In this document: positions 34,984 to 44,722 of the stretch, one piece after another
Numbering within the stretch: the stretch's first letter is position 1
How the letters are laid out: every line of letters begins with the position of its first letter
Source: Cubamyces lactineus
Taxonomy: Eukaryota > Basidiomycota > Agaricomycetes > Polyporales > Polyporaceae
Assembly: GCA_022376465.1 (NCBI GenBank)
Contig: JACDTU010000005.1
Location: 298,001 to 362,000, forward strand
Reading direction: 5' to 3'
DNA length: 64,000 bases
Notes under the pieces: generated by a model
Databases searched by the model: none
What the model saw: only the letters and a program-made list of their open reading frames with translations
What the model was told of the DNA's origin: nothing
Position numbers and translations under genes: made by a program

Positions 34984-35639
34984 CCCTGGTGTTTGGAGGG
35001 GATTCAATGCGGGGTGTATGTGCGACGTGACTTCGAGATCCGATAGTAAGGCTAGTACGGAGGACGACCCATCAGATCGTAGTCTTTTGCAGTACAACGT
35101 GTCGCATTTGAGCTGACTTTCTTGCGGGTTATCAGTGTCCGTTCTGGGCGGTGAAGCGTCAGAGAGCTAGCAGGGGAGAGGTAGACGAACGAGGGTTCAG
35201 CGCTCATCGACAGGTCGGACCTACTATCACGCTTGACCACTTGCTCATTGTGATCAGCAACCGTCTCGGGATCGTCTGGAAAGAAAACTGTGTATAAATT
35301 CCGACGTGAATGAGAGAATACGACTAATGCCAGTGAGGGTGCGTGGCACTAGTGAATCTCGAAGTAGTCACAAATCCGTTGAGTCCGGCACGACCACGTG
35401 ATCGCGTATATTGCTTGACATCCCCACATCGTACCGTGAAGTGCGATCTGATCCACTTGTATATAGGTTTTCCGCATGATTGAGCGGGGGTGTGACTCTG
35501 AAAACACATCTACTAGCCGTAAGGAGGCATCACAAAACCGGAAATAAGGCGATGCATGATATTGTAGGAAGTGGCATATGTACAGTAGTTCGAAGTCGAT
35601 GAGGTGGCGTGGATAATCTCACGCAGAGAAAGCCGTCAT
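34984..35639. other. Intergenic between convergent genes
   Basis: Downstream flanks of sedolisin A (+) and the F-box gene (-). No gene recognised. Confidence 0.5.
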
Positions 35640-37298
35640 CTACGCCCTCGGCCTCGCTCCCTGAGCCATTAAGTTCCCTGTGTAAGGGGATTGTACCATT
35701 TGCACATGCCCTGCAGCGTACCCAATCAACCGCTGCACAACGCTAGCCATAGTGCGTGTATTCGCCTCTGGCATTGCAGGAGCTATGCCAAGCCGCGCTA
35801 ATCCCTTGCCGCATTGCGCGCGCCCCTGTAACCATCTTCCTAGCGCTGAGGCGCTGGGTGTCGACTCCGGTGTATCCAGCAATAGTGCAATGTTCTTCAG
35901 TGAAGGGAGTAGCCGAATATCAGATTCGAGGGCTTGAATAACTCCCCGTGTGAGTGCACTGCCGACAAGTACGAGCTCGGCCACGTTCGTGAATGGTTGC
36001 AACCATCTGGCCCAGTTATGCGAGACGGGGATCACTGAGGGTATTTCGAGGCGTAGAATGTGCAACTGGGTTGGGGGGACAATGCTGAGCAGCTCGTGGA
36101 GGACAGCGCCGCAACAGGTCCCGAGAAACTTTAGTCCGTCAGCGTGTGAGAACTCGTGCTTGTCCACTAGATCGGTTACAGAGATGTCCCAATGTCGCGG
36201 TACGACGGGGAGTCCTTGACTGGGTCCACTGGCATTGATGTCCTTGCGGAGGTGGATATGGCCGAGAGGATCGACAATAATTCCAAGGAATGCGTTGGGC
36301 CCGAGGGTGGTGAATGGGAGGAGTCCACGAGGGAACCAAAGGAGCTTCTTCGTAGGGACACTCTCCGGAGGCACACACTGCAAGTATGTGCCTTTGATAA
36401 TGAGGCGTGCCTCAGGGGGTACCGTAATCAAGTGGAACAACGGTCCAATGTCTTGTGCAAGCTCCTTGAGCTCCACATGCCTCAGACGCGGCAAGGATAC
36501 GGGGGTAAAATCAGTCAGCGGGTGACTTTCCATCCAGGCCCGCTCCGGTATGGCATTATCAAATGTAATCGCCTTGACATTGGGTGTCGCCCTGAGAAGA
36601 TCCTTGAGGTCTTGGTGTAACCAAAGGTGACCCGAATTGGAGTAAGGGAGTTCTGCAAGATCTCCTGCCGTAAGGCTCTCCACGTTTGTCATGGTCCCTA
36701 CCACCTTCACAGCGGCGTGCGAGAACGCAAGGGATCGCAGCATCGGAAAGGCAGTTGCGTAGAGCGTGACACTTTGTCCAGGTTCGGATTTGATAAAGAG
36801 GTGAGTGAGCATTGTGCCCAAGGCTGGCAATGCGCGAAAGGCTTCCTCGGGAGATATATCGTCGTAGTCCTCCGGCAAGATCTCAATATGCAAGTACTTG
36901 ACGCGATGGGCATATGCCCGCACCACCTCCAAATTATGCTGAGGGGTGACGATCAAGTCCAATGGTCGAGGTAACGCTCGCGCCAGGAGCACGCGAGCCG
37001 CGTCGAAGGGGTCGTGTGAGGCCTGGGCACGTTCCTTGATCAACGTGGGTGCCCACAGTGCGGAGTGCTGTATAGCTATCTCGCGCCACCGACGGCATAC
37101 CCAGGTAACGCGTATCCAAGCTGACTTGAACCCTTGACTGTCAATGGCTGGATTGATGTCGGTGCACTTGAGATGCATGAAGATACGCTCGAGGATTTCG
37201 GCAGGTAGCGTTCGAGTAGGATCCGATACCCTCCGGCCGGGTGCGCCATTGTACATCCTTCGGTGCGGGATGTAGTTCGCCACTGCTTTTGTAGACAT
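35640..37298 (-). CDS. F-box protein with leucine-rich C-terminal half
   Basis: Likely substrate receptor of an SCF ubiquitin ligase, 552 aa, encoded without introns. The F-box is at about residues 28-82: LPAEILERIFMHL is the first helix, WVCRRWREIAIQHSALW the last. The rest has irregular leucine-rich segments (PMLRSLAFSHAAVK, LPRLRHVELKELAQDIGPL, FTNVAELVLVGSAL), as in the large F-box families of Agaricomycetes. A single uninterrupted frame in such an intron-rich region is typical of these families and fits recent copying or retroposition, but no poly-A tract is seen. It lies antisense between the two sedolisins. The substrate is unknown. Confidence 0.9.
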   Translation of the reverse strand: MSTKAVANYIPHRRMYNGAPGRRVSDPTRTLPAEILERIFMHLKCTDINPAIDSQGFKSAWIRVTWVCRRWREIAIQHSALWAPTLIKERAQASHDPFDAARVLLARALPRPLDLIVTPQHNLEVVRAYAHRVKYLHIEILPEDYDDISPEEAFRALPALGTMLTHLFIKSEPGQSVTLYATAFPMLRSLAFSHAAVKVVGTMTNVESLTAGDLAELPYSNSGHLWLHQDLKDLLRATPNVKAITFDNAIPERAWMESHPLTDFTPVSLPRLRHVELKELAQDIGPLFHLITVPPEARLIIKGTYLQCVPPESVPTKKLLWFPRGLLPFTTLGPNAFLGIIVDPLGHIHLRKDINASGPSQGLPVVPRHWDISVTDLVDKHEFSHADGLKFLGTCCGAVLHELLSIVPPTQLHILRLEIPSVIPVSHNWARWLQPFTNVAELVLVGSALTRGVIQALESDIRLLPSLKNIALLLDTPESTPSASALGRWLQGRAQCGKGLARLGIAPAMPEANTRTMASVVQRLIGYAAGHVQMVQSPYTGNLMAQGARPRA

Positions 37299-38396
37299 AG
37301 GCTGTGTATAGCACCGCAGTCACAGGCTGAATCAGTATCGTTGCGCGGACCATATACAACACATCTAAAACTTACCGTGCAGTTCTTCAGTAAATGCTGA
37401 TGATGTGTGTAGTACGAGCTAGGAAATGTTCAGAAAAGTATTCGCGGGTGCTGAGGATCTCCCTCGACATCGCGAGTATTATATGGGGGCAGAACCTACG
37501 CTTTGAGCTGGCGGTCGGCTTTGACTAGATGACAGTGCCATCATGGGCCTTGAAGGGATGCAGGACGTTGACGAGTTGGTCAGTGTCAGTCGAAACTTGG
37601 ACCTGGGCCAAAGCACACTTTGGTGTACCGCTCAGCCTCACTCGTCTAAGCAGTCCCATTACTTGGGACAATACTCAGCCTGCCCAGTCCATTCGGTGGC
37701 GCGATGCAAAGCGTTGTGTGGACACTAGCTTCAGGGAATGTCATTGTCGAGGTAGTTGCAACTGTCAAGGAGCACTACGCTATCCAGGCCTGGATAATCC
37801 ACTGAAGCCGCCAATTAGCGCCCATACACCAGTTCTCCGCGACCGTCATCAGATTTCTTGTACCGGTGGGGAGAGGCACTGTGTCGACACGATTTACTGG
37901 CACCTGGGTGACTTCACGATTCACTTTGAGCACATTGTCACTCATCAATCTACTGAGCTCATCGCCTGGTCCTGCCCTGACGATCGCACACCCACACACT
38001 TCTCGCGACGCACATCGGGGCTTCTTGTCGGATGACCGGTCGGACTTTCCCATGAATGTCTCCGTCTATGCGGCGGTTTCTTGCGTAAAGAGCTACATAG
38101 GTTAGTCAGATGATGCACCCAGTACTAAGAAGCGTTTATTTACGGGGGGTTTCGACCGAATATACCTCGTGAGTGCCTGAAGCCGGTAACATCGTCGACT
38201 GACATAAACGCTTCGAAGGTCTGGTTCCCGCTCTCTACTCGGAGTACCTTGTTCATCTCTTCTGTATTCCATCTTTCTACTTGCAATGCTCTCACGTCTG
38301 CCACATCGAGGGTACCGCTGCGCATCAACGCACCTACATCCGAATGCATGTCCGGCCTGCTGTGGAGTTCCTGTATCGAGCCCTTTAGGGCACGCC
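37299..38396. other. Divergent intergenic region with possible coding remnants
   Basis: About 1.1 kb between F-box (-) and sedolisin B (+). On the minus strand, 38427-38140 and 38053-37775 give two short open stretches (for example VERWNTEEMNKVLRVESG and DELSRLMSDNVLKVNREV) that look protein-like in composition but are out of register and have no clear start or splice chain. They may be pieces of a dead gene. A 168-codon frame on the + strand (37529-38035) overlaps them. No function assigned. Confidence 0.3.
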
Positions 38397-38402
38397 TATA
38401 AA
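38397..38402 (+). promoter_or_regulatory. TATA box of sedolisin B
   Basis: TATAAA lies 59 nt upstream of the start codon at 38456, matching the arrangement in sedolisin A. Confidence 0.6.
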
Positions 38403-38455
38403 TGAGTGCAAGTCGGGGTAAAAGCACGCAGGATTCAACTCAGTAACACTTGACG

Positions 38456-40561
38456 ATGCTCGCCTTAACCTTCCTGCTCGCCGGCTTCGCCGCCGCCGTG
38501 TGCGCTAACCCTACGGCACGGAGTATGCGGGTGCACGAGACAAAGGCGGAAGTCCCGCCTGCCTTCCAGCTCATTGGCCCTGCTGCACCTGACACTGTCC
38601 TTAATCTGCGTATTGCTCTTGTGCGCGGCGACCTCGCCGGGCTCGAGAAAGTGCTCATGGACGTCAGCACCCCGAGCAGCCCCCTGTACGGCCAACATCT
38701 GACCAAGGAAGAGGTACGTCATCCCTAGTTGACTCATCAATGGCTCCTACCAACTTATATACATGTCCTATTAGGCAAATGCATTCATGGCCCCAAAGCC
38801 CGAGAGCGCTAGCGCTGTCAACGCTTGGCTGAAGGAGAACAATATCACTGTCACGAAGACGTCGTCGGCCGGGGATTGGCTTAGCTTTTCAGTTCCAGTC
38901 AGCAAGGCAAATGACTTGCTCGAGGCCGAATTCTCGGTCTTCAATCATACTGACAGTGGGAAGACGATAATCCGGACCCTCACCTACTCAATCCCCTCTG
39001 ACCTGCAAGGACATCTCGACTTCGTTCATCCAACCGTCGTGTGAGTATCTGTTGGCTACCTTCACAAAGAGAAACTGATTGTATGTCATAGCTTTGCACG
39101 CCCCTTCAAAGGTCCTGCGTTCAATGTGATCCCCCACAAGGACAAGCGAACACCTGCGGACAACCTGACGTCGGACGCTGTCCCTGCGTCATGCCAATCG
39201 GAGATTACGCCGGCATGTCTGCAAGCACTGTACGATATCCCGAGCATTCCGGCTAGAATATCGTCGAACCAGCTAGCGGTGAGCGGGTTCAATCGGATGT
39301 TCGCTAATGAGCAAGACCTGCAGGTGCGTCGCCTCGTAGGGAGTGTCGTGGCATGAGCTTATATGATCGATTAGATATTCTTGAGCAATTTCCGCACCGA
39401 TATGGATTCTTCGACCACCTTCAGCACCCAATTGTTGGATGGTGGTGAGAACCCGCAAGTATTATCCGAGTCTGGAATCAAAGCCGTGAGTCTAATCCGA
39501 TTGAACCGCATCCGAGATAGGCATCCCAGGACTCACTTTGACCCAGTCCATTGACATACAATATACGGTCGGAATCGCAACCGGGGTCCCTACGACTTTC
39601 ATTTCTGTAGGCGACGACAACAGCGACGGTATCAATGGATTCCTGGACATCATCGACTTCCTTCTGGAGGAAAACAATCCACCTCAAGTCCTGACGACCA
39701 GCTACGGGTTCGATGAGACTGAAATTGGCGGTGCGCTGGGGAAGTGCGTGCACCTGATATGGCGGCAACTGGTGCATGTAGGCTGATGTTCTTGACAGCA
39801 ATTTGTGTAGTGCATACATGGCCCTCGGGGCAGTTGGCACCTCGATCCTCTTTGCGTCTGGCGATGGTGGCGTGGCCGGTGGTGAGCTTGCGCCATGCAC
39901 CACTTTCGTTCCTACTTTCCCGTCAGGATGCCCGTTGTATGCACCCGATCCTTATCCTGCATCCGCACCCTGCTGACTAAATAACGTACGTAGCGTCACC
40001 TCCGTAGGCGGCACAACTGGCATTGCCCCTGAAGTTGGTGCAGGATTCTCATCCGGCGGATTCTCCAGCATATTCGCACGACCCGACTACCAAGTGGGCC
40101 CTGTTGGCGAGTACCTTAATGACATCGGGAGTTTGAACGTAGGCAGGTACAACCGGAACGGACGCGGTTACCCGGACATTGCTTTACACGCCATCAACAC
40201 GCTTATCTCCACGCAGGGTGTGATAGGACAGGTATCGGGCACGAGCTGCGCGACACCGGTGATGGCGAGCATAATAGCGTTGCTCAACGACCAGCGCGCA
40301 GCACAGGGCAAAGGACCGCTTGGATTCTTGAACCCATTCCTGTACACGACGGGCGCGGCGGCGCTCACCGATATCACTATCGGAAACAACCCCGGGTGCA
40401 ATTCGAATGGTTTCCCAGCGCGGCAGGGTTGGGATGCGGTGCGTCATCTAGACGTGGTGGTGGTCGGCCGACCTTGCCCATGCGTAACGTACTTTGTGCA
40501 GGTTACCGGACTCGGTACTCCCAACTTCAAGGCGCTCCAGGCGGTGCTCGGCTTGGTGTGA
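38456..40561 (+). CDS. Sedolisin B, S53-family paralogue lacking the catalytic Glu
   Basis: Secreted S53 family protein of 568 aa. Exons are 38456-38713, 38775-39040, 39092-39323, 39375-39485, 39547-39743, 39799-39936, 39994-40438 and 40502-40561. The first seven have exactly the lengths of those in sedolisin A, so the two arose by duplication. The signal peptide (MLALTFLLAGFAAAVCA), pro-domain, oxyanion Asp (ASGDGG), nucleophile Ser (GTSCATP) and calcium site (LTDIT, GWDAVTGLGTPN) are kept. The catalytic glutamate is not: codon AAA at 39480-39482 gives GIKASIDIQYT where sedolisin A has GIEADLDTQYT. The later Asp of the pair is kept. I find no other acceptor that restores a Glu. It may be an inactive pseudoenzyme or have changed activity; otherwise the frame is intact. 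Confidence 0.93.
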
Positions 40562-40732
40562 GCCTCTTGCTGTCGGGTCTCGTAGTGATCGAACTTGAGG
40601 ATTGTGAGATGTCTGCGACAACTAATGTACAAGTATACCTTCGCTCGACCATCTCACACTTGTCAATGGAACCCACAGGATGTATCGTGTCGCCTGTAGC
40701 TTGTTGTTTAACACTCCCCCATACATCGGATC

Positions 40733-42738
40733 TCAGCAATCCCATCCATAGACGAAGTCCTGGAGGGGTGCGTCAAGCCTGTGTGTCCGGCAAAGTCCCG
40801 ATCGGAAATGCTCGCGCAGCATGATGTCGACGATGTTCCTAGACGCGATCGTCTCCGTCTCCATCGTCGAGATAAGCCTGTATCGAATACGAGTAAGCTA
40901 TTGGTATCAGTGCCCGCGTTATCAAGAAGAAGGCTTACGGCTCAAACGCATTCACGTAGTACAGCCCATTTGCGAGCTTGATAGGCGGGAACTCCGTCGT
41001 AGGCGGCGAAACCGGGTACGCGTCCCACTCTTTCCGCAGGACCCAGCCGACTTTGCCACCGAACATACGTGAGAGCCAGTCGTCGCTGAGTGGCGCGTAC
41101 GAAAAGATCTTCACGATCCACTCGGGGTTGCCCTGCCCATTCAGGTAGGCCGTCCCGTTCTTGTACCGGAGCTGCGTGAGATACGAGAGCGAGTTGAACT
41201 CGGGTGCGGGGCCGCCCTTCCGCGCGCTGTTGTACGTCGTGAGCACCATCTCAGGGACAGGCGTGACAGGCGATAGATTGAAGTATATGCTGTTGGCGTA
41301 TCGTGCTGACGTGCTGAGGATCGTCACGTGGAGGTGGGCGTAGGACTGTTTAGGGACCCGCGCGATGGGGAGTTCGGGCGAGGAGATTGCAATGTTGGCT
41401 TGGTGGAAGGGCGCAGCCAATATAACTGCGCGATATTCTCTGGAATCCTCGGAGTCGGTCGTTTTCACGAACCAGGGGTCGGAAAGCGATGCTCTCGATA
41501 CTGCTGACACCTGTCGTTCGACGCACGTCAGGACGTGGATGTTCAGCTCGGAATTTGAGTGTCTCAGTAAACGCACAGTTGTGTTCAAGTACACAGAAGC
41601 CTTGGAGTGCTCAAGGAACCGCTCGAATATCTGGAAGTTCCCACCCTTCACGCTAGACGGGCGCGCAGCTGCCAACGAGACAAATCCGTCAAGCGCGTGG
41701 ATCTCGTCCACGTTCTGTCATGCAGCGGCACGAATGAGCATCGGAGACGAGGCTGAACAAAGGGCTGCACAAAAATTACTTGGCCGTAGTTCATTCGTGT
41801 TGCGGCCTCGACCATTTCGCGTGTCCAAGATGGGTTGACACCCTGAGAATCGAGGTAGTCTGCTGTGGTATGCGAGGCGATGCCATCCCAGTTGAGATTC
41901 GAGGCAAGTTCGGATATGCCCTTGAATCTCTGCGCGGCTGGAGCGTAGAGCGTAAGAATTGTTTTGGAAAGCTCTTGGACTCTGCGCAGATAGACAAGAG
42001 GGGGTCAGCCTATGATTTGACATGAGCGCTACGGCCCCCTGCTTGCAAACTTACAATGTTTGGGTTTTGGAGATGGCATGGTACCCATACTTCCAAAGAA
42101 GTTTCGCTTTTCCTAGCCACCCGCTGTACCAGCCCGATCCTCCGTACTTTGCCCAAAGCGCGATGAAATAAGCGGATTGACGGTTTGCCTACGCACGGCG
42201 CAACAAGAATGACGCTTACCGTGACCACGAATTCCTGTCCGTCCCAGACGCCCACGACATCGCTCGCATTCTCGAACGGGATCAATTCGAATCCAAACTC
42301 GTCGACAGCCCGCCACAGGTTCTTGTTCACTTCCACGAACACGGAGCCGCCGAGCTCTACCGGCTCGAGCTCTGGCATATCGTATGGCTGTACTATCGTG
42401 CTTCCTGTCAGGGCGGTCAGATATTGCGTTGCAAGATAGATATTCGACAGATACTCACTGCCACCGACGTAGGAATTTCTGTCGTACACCTCAACCTCAA
42501 CGTCGACGCCATACCGCTCCTTGGCTTTGCCGATCCAGAATGCAGCAGAAGATCCACCCGCACCCGCACCAATGATAGCGACTCGGTTGCTCCTTATTTC
42601 GTACGCACAATGGTTGGTTTGAGAGAAGAGGAATGGCGCTTGAACCTCGAGGTCGGATGGCGTCTCTAGTGGCGGGTTCTGTGCACCAGCGGCGAGGGCG
42701 AGGTATGCAGCAGCTGAGTATGTCCCTAGGAAGAGCAT
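40733..42738 (-). CDS. Prenylcysteine oxidase A, secreted or vacuolar flavoprotein
   Basis: FAD-dependent thioether oxidase of the PCYOX1 family, which splits farnesyl- or geranylgeranyl-cysteine into prenyl aldehyde, cysteine and hydrogen peroxide in lysosome- or vacuole-like compartments. The start at 42738 gives a signal peptide (MLFLGTYSAAAYLALAAGAQ). The dinucleotide fold is VAIIGAGAGGSSAAFWIG. The family block YDRNSYVGGR crosses an intron into STIVQPYDMPELEPVELGGS. WAKYGGSGWYSGWL, then NYGQ, SSVKGGNFQIFERFLEHSKA and RAVILAAPFHQANI follow. The last exon (LISTMETETIASRN) ends at YGWDC, stop 40735-40733. It is shorter at the C-terminus than paralogue B. Inner exon borders were placed by alignment with B. 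It converges on sedolisin B, 171 bp apart. Confidence 0.9.
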
Positions 42739-43360
42739 AATGGTCGTCAGTATACGCCCCGGGTACGGCTGTACCCCTGAATATTGGCTTCTCGAGCAGA
42801 AATACTATGGCGAAGCGTCACGATTCCTCTGACGACGGCGTGAGGCACTGTTGCAAAGGAGTTACAATACTTAGGTCACGACGCCGCCCCTTATATATGT
42901 AAAGGGCGCGTGATGTACTTATGGCATGAGCGTCCGGGAAACCTAGAGGCTGTCAAGGCCGCTGGGCAATCGCCGGCAGCGGCTCGGAGCCTCGTCTAGA
43001 ATCATTGCGCGGCAAGATGAGCGCGCAGGGCTTTCAAAACAACCTAGAGCGAACCCCTGAGTACTTAGATAAATATTGCTGACAAATGGTGCGTAGCCGC
43101 GAACGAAAGAACTTACCACTTCCGTGAACTTGACATCGTAGGTGAAGATGGTGTAGGGTGACAATCTACAGGCTCGCAGTTCAGGACGATAACTCTCAAC
43201 TTGAGCGCCGAGTGCGCTGCATGGAGATGCGCTGTTCATAAGGTCAGACTATAGTACCATCATCAGTCGCACAAGTTGGTTTCACTCGGCGGACGGAAAC
43301 ACTGCTGGGGACAGTGACGCATAACAAATGCAAGCAGGTGATTGATTGCAACCGACGTCC
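42739..43360. other. Intergenic, oxidase A promoter
   Basis: TTATATAT at 42891-42898 (TATATAAG-like on the minus strand) may be the TATA box of prenylcysteine oxidase A, though it lies about 155 bp from its start. No gene recognised. Confidence 0.45.
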
Positions 43361-44221
43361 CTATATTGTAGACATGGGGTCGTCTACTGTCTCTGAGAGG
43401 ACGACAATTTCTGGCTTTGGGGCACCGGAGGTATCCTTGCGCTTTGGCAAGGGCTTTTTTGGGCGATCCTTCTGCTTCTGATCTGAGGAGACGACAATGT
43501 CTGCCTCGGAACCAGAATCACCTTCGGAAAAGGACTCTTCTTCAGAGCTCGAGTCGTCGGATTGCTCAGAGCTATCTTCGTCAGAGTCCGAATCAGAGTC
43601 AGAACTCGTGTCTACACTGTTCATATGCGCGTCGAGGTCGACTTCTGTGACTGGGACCCCAGGGGGAAGGTTGCCACGGTGGTCAAATACACCAAGACCG
43701 AGGTTCTAGTGGTCGGTACAATGAGCGTGCGCTCAACGGCGGGGACAGAGGATGAATACGCACCATCTCGATATATTGGTCCTGATCCTCGTCAATGTTC
43801 TCGATATCCACGCTCTCTGGATTTTCTCGAGCTCGGCGGAGGAGCTCGGCGTTGGACGCAGCGAGCTCAGGGAGGAATGCTTGTACGCGTGATAGCACTG
43901 TGCCGTTAGTTTAGCCTTTACATTATCGTGAGCTTACGAACGGTATGCAGGACGTACGTTCCATGGGCGGTGCTATGGGGTGTATACTCCGGCCTCCGAG
44001 GTCAAATGGTCGGGACGAGGGCAGAGTCGCGCCGCTTGCATTTGAGGAAGAGTTCAGTTTCGCGAGCAAGCTATCTGAAGCAGATGATTATAAGACACGA
44101 GCTACAACCACAGACGAAACAAATGCTCACGCATGCGCTCCTGGCGTTGGTCCTCATCCTCTACCTCGAGCACCTCTGCTGCACGACGTGTTGTGCTGTT
44201 TTCGGTTGTTTCCCCGGCCAT
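43361..44221 (-). CDS. NOPCHAP1-like box C/D snoRNP assembly chaperone (DUF4598)
   Basis: Small nucleolar assembly factor. In the human family NOPCHAP1 (C12orf45) links NOP58 to the R2TP/RUVBL AAA ATPases. Five exons fit. The first, starting MAGETTENSTTRRAAEVLEV at 44221, splices to HSLLAKLNSSSNASGATLPS. That exon runs to PPMEL, then LSRVQAFLPELAASNAELL, then NIDEDQDQYIEM, and across a last intron to NLGLGVFDHRGNLPPGVPVT. The LxRVQAFLPxLAxxN and IExIDED...IEMNLGLGVF blocks are the domain signature. The C-terminus is a Ser/Asp/Glu run (DSDSDSDEDSSEQSDDSSSE) followed by a Lys-rich stretch, as usual for nucleolar proteins. It lies between the two prenylcysteine oxidases with no evident functional link. 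Confidence 0.85.
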
Positions 44222-44722
44222 TACTTGAACTACAGCCCAACTGTTGAAATTTGTGCCGCGGTATGCTCTAACTATAGAGAGAAGAACAGCAACAAGGATT
44301 CCGAGTAGAGAGCTGTAGCCAAGAGCGTGAAAGGCGTGAATCTTTGAGGAGTCGAAGAAGCGCCCAAGGTAAAGCTCAAATCTACGGGCCGACGTGCCGG
44401 ATAAACCGGGCGTGCAAACTCCAAACGGAAGCCGATCTGAGAACGATTGTGCAAGCGTTCCTCCTGGGTCTGCAAGGGTCGACTACGAGCTGCAGCTTGC
44501 AGCGGGAGGCTTGGAGCTCTGTCGACTAGAACTCAGACTATACAGGGGAAACACCTTCTAAGGCCTCAGGTTCTTGTCATAGCAGCAGGGGGTTTGCCGA
44601 ACTAACACCGGCGTCACCAGCTTGGCTCCGGGGCCAGACCAACGGCATCAAGTCTCTGGAGTCTAACACCAGTGCCTCCTGTTCTGCACCACCACGACCC
44701 TCTCACTCAACCTGTGGTCAGG
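44222..44722. promoter_or_regulatory. Divergent promoter, NOPCHAP1-like / prenylcysteine oxidase B
   Basis: 501 bp between head-to-head starts at 44221 (-) and 44723 (+). No TATA box is clear. Shared regulation is possible from geometry only. Confidence 0.4.
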
